Assembly (NCBI GenBank): GCA_937969105.1 | Contig: CALBUZ010000208.1 | Location: 1-11,520 of the forward strand | From: an uncultured Collinsella sp. | GTDB lineage: Bacteria > Actinomycetota > Coriobacteriia > Coriobacteriales > Coriobacteriaceae | Length of the DNA: 11,520 nucleotides | Direction of reading: 5' to 3' | In this document: positions 6,776 to 11,520 of the stretch, one piece after another | Layout of the letters: every line of letters starts with the position of its first letter | Position numbering within the stretch: position 1 is the first letter of the stretch | The notes under the pieces: model-generated | What the model saw: only the letters and a program-made list of their open reading frames with translations | The model's database searches: none | Told to the model about the DNA's origin: nothing | Made by a program: the position numbers and the translations under genes

Positions 6776-6781
6776 TACAAT
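6776..6781 (+). promoter_or_regulatory. Candidate -10 of the adh-aldh operon
   Basis: TACAAT agrees with the -10 consensus at 5 of 6 positions and lies 46 nt before the start codon, between the two Rex-like dyads. No good -35 is found at 16-18 nt, so the promoter may need an activator or the true one may be elsewhere. Confidence 0.35.
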
Positions 6782-6792
6782 CGGGCGAGCAA

Positions 6793-6810
6793 ATGTTGAC
6801 CTATCAACAA
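6793..6810 (+). promoter_or_regulatory. Rex-like operator 2
   Basis: TGTTGA-CCTA-TCAACA is a perfect 6-4-6 inverted repeat. With its flanks it matches TTGTTAA-N4-TTAACAA at 11 of 14 positions. It sits just downstream of the candidate -10 and 17 nt before the start codon, where a bound repressor would block transcription. Rex senses the NADH/NAD ratio and commonly controls alcohol dehydrogenase genes. Confidence 0.5.
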
Positions 6811-6827
6811 ATGAAGGAGTTTCCTTT

Positions 6828-8048
6828 ATGCATCTAGCCCGTCGTGCCTGGTGCCGAACATATCAGACGGTTTTCCGCATTGCATTGCCGATCCTGCCCT
6901 ATACCGAGCCACGCATTTTGGAGCATGCCGAGGATGTGCCTGCGGTGCTTCAAAAGCGCTCGATCCAGAAGGTCCTTATCGTGACAGACCCTGGTATTGC
7001 ACGTTTAGGGCTCACGGCATCACTCGAGCGTGCGCTTACGGCTCAGGGGATTGGCGTTACGGTCTATGCCGAAACGCGTGCGAACCCCACGGTCTCGAAT
7101 GTGGAGGAAGCGGCGGCGCTGTATCGCGAGAACGACTGCCGGGCCATTATCGGCTTTGGTGGCGGTTCGGCCATGGACTGCGCCAAGGGTGTGGGGGCGC
7201 GCATTGCGCAGCCAAACAAGCCCATCAACAAGATGCGCGGCCTGTTGCGCGTCCACCGTCGTCTGCCGCTGCTTATTGCGGTTCCCACTACCGCCGGTAC
7301 GGGAAGCGAAGTCACGCTCGCGGCGGTTATCACCGATGACGAGACGCACTACAAATACCCCATTAATGACTTTGTGCTCATCCCGCGCTTTGCGGTGCAC
7401 GACTCTGAATTTACGCGCGGCCTGCCCGCCTCCATTACGGGGCAGACGGGCATGGATGCCCTGACGCATGCTGTCGAGGCCTTTATCGGCCGTAGCACCA
7501 CGCCCTACACGCGCAAGATGGCGCGTCAGGCGGTCCAGCTCATCCGCGACAATTTGCTAGAGGCCTATGAGCATGGCGACGACATGCGTGCACGCCGCAA
7601 TATGCTTTCGGCGGCGTATAAGGCGGGCGTTGCGTTTACCCGCTCCTATGTCGGATATGTGCATGCCATCGCGCACAGTCTGGGCGGCCGATACGGAATT
7701 CCGCACGGTTTGGCCAACGCGATCATCCTGCCGCACATGCTTCGCGCTTATGGTGACGCCGCCGCCCCCAAGCTTGCCGATCTTGCTCGCATGGCGGGCA
7801 TTGCGCCGGCTACCGCGCAGGACAGTCTTGCGGCCGAGGCCTTTATCGATTGGGTCGACCGCATGAACGAGGCCCTGGGAATCCCCAAATATGTCCTGGG
7901 CATTCGCCGCTCCGATATTCCGCAAATGGCGGCCCATGCCGATGCCGAGGCCAATCCGCTATACCCCGTTCCACTTTTGATGGACCGTTTGGAGCTCGAG
8001 CATATGTACGAAGTCGTTGCAGGTGGTATGTTTGAGGGCGAGAATTAG
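6828..8048 (+). CDS. Iron-containing alcohol dehydrogenase
   Basis: A 406-residue NAD(P)-dependent group III alcohol dehydrogenase, interconverting an alcohol and an aldehyde in the cytosol. The nucleotide-binding loop is GFGGGSAMDCAKG (110-121), followed by the phosphate-contact segment TTAGTGSEVT (154-163). Metal ligands are all visible: D210 and H214 (GMDALTHAVEAF), H279 (YVHAIAHSLGG) and H293 (IPHGLANAIILPH), with spacing close to that of FucO. The first 30 residues are longer than in many relatives and basic/aromatic, without a clear signal peptide. The ATG at 6828 has AAGGAG eight bases upstream; an in-frame GTG 27 codons earlier lies in the operator region and is unlikely. The aldehyde dehydrogenase gene starts 8 nt after its stop, so they form an operon. 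Exact substrate cannot be read from the sequence; the pairing suggests aldehyde metabolism or ethanol/butanol-type fermentation. Confidence 0.95.
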   Translation: MHLARRAWCRTYQTVFRIALPILPYTEPRILEHAEDVPAVLQKRSIQKVLIVTDPGIARLGLTASLERALTAQGIGVTVYAETRANPTVSNVEEAAALYRENDCRAIIGFGGGSAMDCAKGVGARIAQPNKPINKMRGLLRVHRRLPLLIAVPTTAGTGSEVTLAAVITDDETHYKYPINDFVLIPRFAVHDSEFTRGLPASITGQTGMDALTHAVEAFIGRSTTPYTRKMARQAVQLIRDNLLEAYEHGDDMRARRNMLSAAYKAGVAFTRSYVGYVHAIAHSLGGRYGIPHGLANAIILPHMLRAYGDAAAPKLADLARMAGIAPATAQDSLAAEAFIDWVDRMNEALGIPKYVLGIRRSDIPQMAAHADAEANPLYPVPLLMDRLELEHMYEVVAGGMFEGEN

Positions 8049-8056
8049 GAGGGTCC

Positions 8057-9436
8057 ATGAACACCGAGGAAATTGCGCGCATCGTCGGCGATCAGCGTGC
8101 CTACTTTAAGACACACGCCACGTTTGATGTCGATGCTCGACGTCGCGCGCTCGCGAGTTTACGCGATGCGGTGCGGGCCCACGAGGCCGATATTGCCCAT
8201 GCGCTCAAGACCGATTTGGGTAAGTCGCATGACGAGGCATATATGTGCGAGATCGGCACCTCGCTTTCCGAGATTCGTCATCAGATTGCGCATGTGGCTC
8301 GATGGAGTCGTCCGCGCCTGCGTCCGTGTGACCTCGCTAACGCCGTGAGCGTGTGCAAAACGCAAGCCGTGCCCTATGGCGTCACGCTCATCATGGCGCC
8401 CTGGAACTATCCGTTTTTGCTGACGCTCGAGCCGCTCGCTGGCGCGCTCGCTGCAGGTAACACCGTGGTCATCAAGCCGAGCGCCTATGCGCCGGCTTCG
8501 AGCGCGGTGCTCAGGCAGATTTGCGAGGAAGCATTTGATCCGCGCCTGGTGACGGTCGTCGAAGGCGGGCGTGCCGAGAATGAGGCGCTGCTCGACGAGT
8601 GCTGGGACAAGATCTTCTTTACCGGTAGCGTTCCGGTCGGCAAGCTCGTCATGGAGCGCGCAAGTGAAAACCTCACGCCCGTGACGCTTGAACTGGGCGG
8701 AAAGAGCCCCTGCATCGTGGATGCGACGGCAAACTTGAAGGTCGCGGCACGCCGCATCGCATTTGGTAAATGGCTCAACGCGGGCCAGACCTGTGTAGCG
8801 CCCGACTATCTGCTGGTCGATACGCGCGTGCACGACGAGCTGTTGGACCTCATCAGGGAAGAGGCCCGCCGCATGTTTGGCGAGCATCCGCTCGACAACG
8901 AGGACTACGGTCATATTGTCAATGCCAAGCATTTTGCGCGCGTACGCGGGCTGATCGACCCCGATAAGGTTGTGCTGGGAGGCACGGCGCGCGAGTCGTC
9001 GCTCAAGATTGAGCCGACGATCTTAGACGGTGTGGCGCCTGAGGACGCCGTGATGCAGGAGGAGATTTTCGGCCCCATCTTACCGGTGCTGACGTTTGAG
9101 AGCCTAGACGAGGCCGAGACGTTTATTACGGATCGTCCGACGCCGCTGGCCCTGTATATTTTTAGTCAGGATCGCGCGGTTCAGCAGCGCTTTGTGGGCT
9201 ACGTGCCCTTTGGCGGCGGCTGCGTTAACGACACCATCATGCACTTAGCTACGAGCCATATGGGCTTTGGTGGCATGGGCGCGAGCGGTATGGGTCAGTA
9301 CCATGGCCGCGAGAGCTTCGATACGTTTAGCCACAAGAAGAGCATCGTGAACAAGGCAACCTGGCTGGACGTGCCGTTTCGGTATGCGCCCTACGCAAGC
9401 TGGAAGCACAAATTCGTGCGCATGTTTGTGCATTAG
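8057..9436 (+). CDS. Class 3-type aldehyde dehydrogenase, NAD(P)-dependent
   Basis: A 459-residue aldehyde dehydrogenase oxidising an aldehyde to its acid in the cytosol. It belongs to the shorter class 3 / YwdH-like branch. Key features are PWNYPFLLTLEPLAGALAAGNTVVIKPS (N117 of the oxyanion hole), the cofactor turn FTGSVPVGK (188-196), the general base E212 in LELGGKSP, the nucleophile C246 in NAGQTCVAPDY, and EEIFGPILPV (335-344). The C-terminal end, FRYAPY...KHKFVRMF, is typical of this branch. AGGAGGG stands directly before the ATG at 8057, and only 8 nt separate it from the alcohol dehydrogenase, so the two are co-transcribed and may act in sequence on the same aldehyde. All catalytic residues are present. 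A long dyad starts 1-2 nt past its stop codon. Substrate unknown. Confidence 0.95.
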   Translation: MNTEEIARIVGDQRAYFKTHATFDVDARRRALASLRDAVRAHEADIAHALKTDLGKSHDEAYMCEIGTSLSEIRHQIAHVARWSRPRLRPCDLANAVSVCKTQAVPYGVTLIMAPWNYPFLLTLEPLAGALAAGNTVVIKPSAYAPASSAVLRQICEEAFDPRLVTVVEGGRAENEALLDECWDKIFFTGSVPVGKLVMERASENLTPVTLELGGKSPCIVDATANLKVAARRIAFGKWLNAGQTCVAPDYLLVDTRVHDELLDLIREEARRMFGEHPLDNEDYGHIVNAKHFARVRGLIDPDKVVLGGTARESSLKIEPTILDGVAPEDAVMQEEIFGPILPVLTFESLDEAETFITDRPTPLALYIFSQDRAVQQRFVGYVPFGGGCVNDTIMHLATSHMGFGGMGASGMGQYHGRESFDTFSHKKSIVNKATWLDVPFRYAPYASWKHKFVRMFVH

Positions 9437-9437
9437 G

Positions 9438-9481
9438 AAATGACAGGTAATACGAACAAGTGTTCCTATTACCTGTCATTT
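9438..9481. terminator. 44-nt dyad after the aldehyde dehydrogenase: terminator and/or operator
   Basis: Perfect 15-bp outer arms (9438-9452 with 9467-9481), one C/C mismatch, then an inner 5-bp stem GAACA/TGTTC around AG. Transcribed, it would be a very stable hairpin, ended by TCATTTACG, a weak U-tail. Both strands end in ATTT, so it could stop transcription from either side. Its core is also a LexA box. No other copy exists in the window. Confidence 0.6.
9453..9466 (+). promoter_or_regulatory. LexA (SOS) box
   Basis: CGAACAAGTGTTCC fits the Gram-positive LexA/DinR consensus CGAACRNRYGTTYC at every position. It lies at the centre of the 44-nt dyad and overlaps or abuts the -35 region of the small ORF that follows. 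Because it is inside a larger palindrome, its symmetry alone is not independent evidence; the specific bases are. Confidence 0.55.
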
Positions 9482-9502
9482 ACGTTAGACTACTGCTATG
9501 GG
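9473..9502 (+). promoter_or_regulatory. Possible promoter of the small peptide gene
   Basis: CTGTCA (9473-9478, 4 of 6 to -35), an 18-nt spacer, and TGCTATGGG (extended -10 TGn at 9495, hexamer 9497-9502). An alternative is TTCCTA (9463-9468) with TAGACT (9486-9491) at 17 nt. Either places the LexA box on or next to the -35. Both are weak matches. Confidence 0.33.
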
Positions 9503-9513
9503 GTGCGGATGGG

Positions 9514-9538
9514 CCAACTCCCTTTAGAAGGGAATTGG
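9514..9538 (+). promoter_or_regulatory. Hairpin burying the Shine-Dalgarno sequence of the small ORF
   Basis: CCAA (9514-9517) pairs with TTGG (9535-9538) and TCCCTT (9519-9524) with AAGGGA (9528-9533), loop TAG, one C/A mismatch between the stems. The AAGGGA arm is the ribosome site of the ORF starting at 9540, so the stem hides it. Translation must need opening of the hairpin, as in many type I toxin mRNAs. Confidence 0.65.
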
Positions 9539-9539
9539 T

Positions 9540-9623
9540 ATGAACGTAAGCGATGTTATTTCGTTACTGGCGTTGTTAATCGCGGCTATCGAACTCGGCC
9601 TGTTTATCGGCCGAATGAAATAG
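9540..9623 (+). CDS. 27-residue hydrophobic peptide, type I toxin-like
   Basis: An ORF of 27 codons encoding a short polar start (MNVSDV), a hydrophobic helix of about 17 residues (ISLLALLIAAIELGLFI) with one central glutamate, and a basic end (GRMK). Size and shape resemble type I toxins and the small holin-like peptides of Gram-positive bacteria, which sit in the membrane. AAGGGA stands 6 nt before the ATG but is held in a hairpin. A LexA box lies about 75 nt upstream and a series of hairpins follows the stop codon. I have seen the same plan (tiny ORF, then CCGCCC...GGCGGCC-type hairpin, then CAACCCG...CGGGTTG-type hairpin) in many Firmicutes and Actinobacteria genomes, from memory. No antisense antitoxin promoter could be pinpointed on the minus strand. 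Toxin activity is inference; coding potential is fairly likely. Confidence 0.62.
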   Translation: MNVSDVISLLALLIAAIELGLFIGRMK

Positions 9624-9705
9624 CCGCCCCCGCGTAAGCGAAGACGGCCACTTCTCACGCTACAAACGTGTTTGGGAGCTGGCCAACCCGCTGCAACGGG
9701 TGCCA
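9623..9705 (+). ncRNA. Structured 3' region of the small peptide transcript
   Basis: Three hairpins follow the ORF: GCCG/CGGC with inner CGC/GCG (9623-9648), CACG/CGTG (9656-9670), and TGGC-ca-ACCCG/CGGGT-GCCA (9680-9705, loop CTGCAA). The last is the strongest and is followed by TCTGCTTCAATCTTA, a partly U-rich tail, so it may be the terminator. I call it an RNA element because the structure is compact and tied to the ORF. Confidence 0.45.
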
Positions 9706-9780
9706 TCTGCTTCAATCTTATGCGAATCCCGATCCCATTTCAACAAGCTCCAAGGGCTCAAATGGAATCGCAATAATACC

Positions 9781-9786
9781 TATAAT
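9781..9786 (+). promoter_or_regulatory. Candidate -10 of tcdA
   Basis: A perfect TATAAT 43 nt before the tcdA start codon. The best -35 at 17 nt is TCAAAT (9758-9763), a poor match. The stretch 9706-9829 otherwise holds no gene I can support. Confidence 0.5.
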
Positions 9787-9829
9787 GGCGATAGCTAAAA
9801 CACGACCGACTCCCCATCGGAGGATATCT

Positions 9830-10627
9830 ATGACCGAAACTGCAGCCGCAGCCCCCATCGAGACACGCGACACCAAGCTCGAGATCATCATGGGCCGCGA
9901 GGCACTCGACAAGCTCGCCGCCGCCACGGTACTGGTGCTCGGCTGCGGAGGTGTGGGCTCCAACTGCTGCGAGGCACTCGCCCGCGGCGGCATCGGACAT
10001 TTCGTCATTCTGGATAAGGACGTCGTCGCGCCCAGCAATATCAACCGTCAGGCCATCGCCTTTCACAGCACCGTCGGCAAGCGCAAGGTTGACGTCATGG
10101 AGGCTATGATTCACGACATCAACCCTACCGCTACCGTCATCAAACGCACCGAATACCTGCTGAGCGACAACATCGATGATTTCTTCGCGAGCGTTTTGGA
10201 GCAGACGGAGGGCAAGATCGACTACGTCGTCGACGCCATCGACACCATCTCGGCCAAGCTCACCATTGCCAAATATGCTCAGGACCACGACATTCGTTTG
10301 GTTAGTTCCATGGGCGGGGCCAACAAGCTCCATCCCGAGTGCCTCCGCTTTGCCGACATTTTCGATACGGTACGTGACCCCATGAGCCGCATCATGCGCA
10401 AAGAATGCAAGAAGCGCGGAATCAAGAGCCTGCATGTACTGTTTAGCTGCGAGGAATCGGTTAAGACACAGCCCCGCGACCCTTCCAACATCCACGAGCG
10501 TACCGAGCTCGGAACCGCCAGCTTTATGCCGCCTATCATGGGTCAGATGATCGCCGGCGAGGTTATCCGCCAGATCAGTGGGCGCGGCACCGAGCGCGTG
10601 CGCGCCGATGGCCAGCGCCTGGACTAG
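9830..10627 (+). CDS. tcdA: tRNA threonylcarbamoyladenosine dehydratase (TcdA/CsdL, E1-like)
   Basis: A 265-residue ThiF/MoeB-type enzyme that activates the t6A37 carboxylate with ATP and closes it to cyclic ct6A in tRNAs. It has the Rossmann loop VLGCGGVGSNCCEALARGGIG (36-56), the ATP-contact segment LDKDVVAPSNINRQ (61-74), HSTVGKRKVDVM (79-90), VVDAIDTISAKL (133-144), and the TcdA-type block SSMGGANKLHPECLRFADIFDTVRDPMSRIMRK (159-191). The ubiquitin-E1 catalytic cysteine domain is absent, as usual for the family. GGAGG stands 7 nt before the ATG at 9830; longer in-frame extension would run back into the upstream RNA element. Its last base is the first base of a possible GTG start of tatD, so the two are in one operon. 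It acts on the product made by the TsaB/TsaD fusion encoded elsewhere in this window. Confidence 0.95.
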   Translation: MTETAAAAPIETRDTKLEIIMGREALDKLAAATVLVLGCGGVGSNCCEALARGGIGHFVILDKDVVAPSNINRQAIAFHSTVGKRKVDVMEAMIHDINPTATVIKRTEYLLSDNIDDFFASVLEQTEGKIDYVVDAIDTISAKLTIAKYAQDHDIRLVSSMGGANKLHPECLRFADIFDTVRDPMSRIMRKECKKRGIKSLHVLFSCEESVKTQPRDPSNIHERTELGTASFMPPIMGQMIAGEVIRQISGRGTERVRADGQRLD

Positions 10628-10641
10628 TGGAGCGTGCCGAG

Positions 10642-11298
10642 ATGGGGCCCCAGTTAATTGATGCACACTGCCATCTTGATTTAATGGCTCACCCGGACGC
10701 CGTTGCCGATGAGGCGACGGCACTGGGCTTGGGCCTATTTGATTGCGGCATCGATCCACGCGACTTTTCGGCCGCAAACGAGCGTGCCAGCCGCTACCCA
10801 AACATTATCGCGGGCGCCGGCCTCCATCCCTGGTGGATCGCCGACGGCCGGTGCGGAGCCGCCGAGGTCAACCTACTTTGCGAGCTCGCTAGCCGAGAGC
10901 GCTTTATCGGCGAGATCGGACTCGATTTTTCATCACGCTTTGCGGGCACCGAGGGAGTCCAGACGCAGGCATTTGAACGGCTTTGCCAAGCTCTATCGCA
11001 GCACCCACTCGCTGGGCGCGTCCTGTCCATTCACGCCGTTCGCGCAGCGGGGACAACCTTGGACATTTTGGAGTCGAGCGGCCTTCTAAAGAACGATCCC
11101 AACTCCCCCACCATCATCTTCCACTGGTTTAGCGGTACCTCGGATGAGCTCGTCCGTGCGCGCCACGCAGGCAGCTTCTTTTCCATCAATGAACGCATGC
11201 TTGCGACCAAACGCGGGCGTGAATACGCACGACAGATTCCACTCAACCGCTTGTTGCTCGAAACCGATGCGCCAGCCGAGCGGCTCGCTCGGATGTAG
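10642..11298 (+). CDS. TatD-family metal-dependent hydrolase, short C-terminus
   Basis: A 218-residue TIM-barrel hydrolase of the TatD/YcfH family; relatives act as DNases or D-aminoacyl-type hydrolases, and the substrate here is unknown. All metal ligands are visible: H9 and H11 (DAHCHLD), E91 (GEIGLDF), H131 (SIHAVRAAG), H161 (IFHWFSGT) and D209 (LLLETDAP). Typical members have about 255-260 residues, with roughly 45-50 after the last aspartate (the final strand partner and helix). This one stops 9 residues after it, so the C-terminus is either naturally short or truncated. I see no simple frameshift that restores a family-like tail. I start at the ATG 10642, with GGAG nine bases upstream; a GTG at 10627 overlapping the tcdA stop codon is an alternative that adds five residues. 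It is co-transcribed with tcdA. Confidence 0.88.
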   Translation: MGPQLIDAHCHLDLMAHPDAVADEATALGLGLFDCGIDPRDFSAANERASRYPNIIAGAGLHPWWIADGRCGAAEVNLLCELASRERFIGEIGLDFSSRFAGTEGVQTQAFERLCQALSQHPLAGRVLSIHAVRAAGTTLDILESSGLLKNDPNSPTIIFHWFSGTSDELVRARHAGSFFSINERMLATKRGREYARQIPLNRLLLETDAPAERLARM

Positions 11299-11343
11299 AT
11301 GGTTGGCCGCACCGCTCGCTCGAACGAAAATGAGGAGAGATTC

Positions 11344-11520
11344 ATGAACGATTACACTTATTTTGCGCCTACGCGTGTGCTGTTCGGTGCGGGTCGACTG
11401 AGCGATTTGGGCGACCAGGCACTTCCGGGCAAGCGTGCACTCATCGTCACGACGGGCGGAAAATCGGTTAAGGCAAACGGCTATTTGGCGCGTGTGGAGG
11501 CGGAGCTTGACCGTGCAGGT
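11344..11520 (+). CDS. Iron-containing alcohol dehydrogenase, butanol dehydrogenase-like (5' part)
   Basis: The first 59 codons of a gene that runs past the window end. It begins MNDYTYFAPTRVLFGAGRLSDLG, the entrance of BdhA/YqhD-type iron alcohol dehydrogenases (F-x-PT-x-x-x-FG-x-G), followed by a first Rossmann strand KRALIVTTGGKSVKANGYLARV. AGGAGAG lies a few bases before the ATG at 11344. It is 45 nt behind tatD with no hairpin between, so read-through from tcdA-tatD is possible. The metal-binding residues are beyond the window. It differs in its N-terminus from the alcohol dehydrogenase at 6828-8048, so the two are not a recent duplication. Substrate cannot be told. Confidence 0.9.
   Translation, partial: MNDYTYFAPTRVLFGAGRLSDLGDQALPGKRALIVTTGGKSVKANGYLARVEAELDRAG

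Noticed and set aside
6793..6810. FNR/CRP-type site (TTGAT-N4-ATCAA)
   Set aside because: The half-sites TTGA and TCAA are 4 nt apart instead of the 6 nt needed between them in an FNR site; the Rex consensus fits spacing and bases better.
9718..10044. Minus-strand frame ending in a hydrophobic stretch (VLAIAIIGIIAIPFEP) opposite the tcdA leader
   Set aside because: The hydrophobic part lies in the 9720-9830 gap and is tempting as a small membrane peptide, but there is no start codon with a ribosome site near it; the only starts are deep inside tcdA on the opposite strand.
11318..11330. Second LexA-like half-site (CGAACG) before the last gene
   Set aside because: Only one half-site is present, with no GTTC partner at the right distance.
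1..11520. tRNA genes, rRNA, CRISPR arrays
   Set aside because: I looked for cloverleaf-type arms with GTTCGA-like T-loops and for evenly spaced repeats and found none.

Overview
The window looks like chromosomal DNA of a GC-rich anaerobe. My best guess is an actinobacterium of the Coriobacteriia (Collinsella/Olsenella/Atopobium-like). The guess rests on the high GC, a single-chain TsaB-RimI-TsaD fusion, a glutamine-dependent NAD synthetase of actinobacterial length, a reverse-type rubrerythrin and a set of fermentative alcohol/aldehyde dehydrogenases. The assignment is from memory of these families, not from a search.

Left part (1-6571), all genes on the minus strand. In transcription order they are: reverse rubrerythrin, a small DUF3783-like protein 3 nt behind it, the 818-residue TsaB-RimI-TsaD fusion (t6A tRNA modification plus ribosomal protein acetylation), a REP-associated tyrosine transposase (RAYT) bracketed by two near-identical palindromes, and nadE. 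The RAYT unit (about 2135-3011) sits exactly between the tsaD stop codon and the nadE leader. Its tsaD-side palindrome, followed by a pyrimidine-rich tract, probably serves as the tsaD terminator.

Middle (6572-6827) is an AT-rich divergent control region. On the rubrerythrin side there is a good promoter, a Fur/PerR-like dyad and leader hairpins. On the plus side there are two matching 18-nt dyads, 64 nt apart, that resemble the binding site of the NADH-sensing repressor Rex. They lie ahead of an operon of iron-dependent alcohol dehydrogenase and class-3 aldehyde dehydrogenase, which fits redox control of fermentation.

Right part (6828-11520), all genes on the plus strand. After the alcohol/aldehyde dehydrogenase pair comes a compact element (9438-9705) that annotation pipelines would leave blank. 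It has a 44-nt dyad whose core fully matches the Gram-positive LexA (SOS) box, a hairpin that buries a Shine-Dalgarno sequence, a 27-codon ORF for a hydrophobic peptide, and two or three downstream hairpins. I read it as a candidate SOS-controlled type I toxin-like gene. It is the most interesting item here. It is followed by tcdA (which cyclises t6A to ct6A), a TatD-family metal hydrolase that is short at its C-terminus, and the start of a second iron-type alcohol dehydrogenase running off the window.

Codon use changes at the middle region: nadE and the Tsa fusion use almost only G/C at third positions, while the right-hand genes use many A/T-ending codons. No tRNA, rRNA or CRISPR array was seen.
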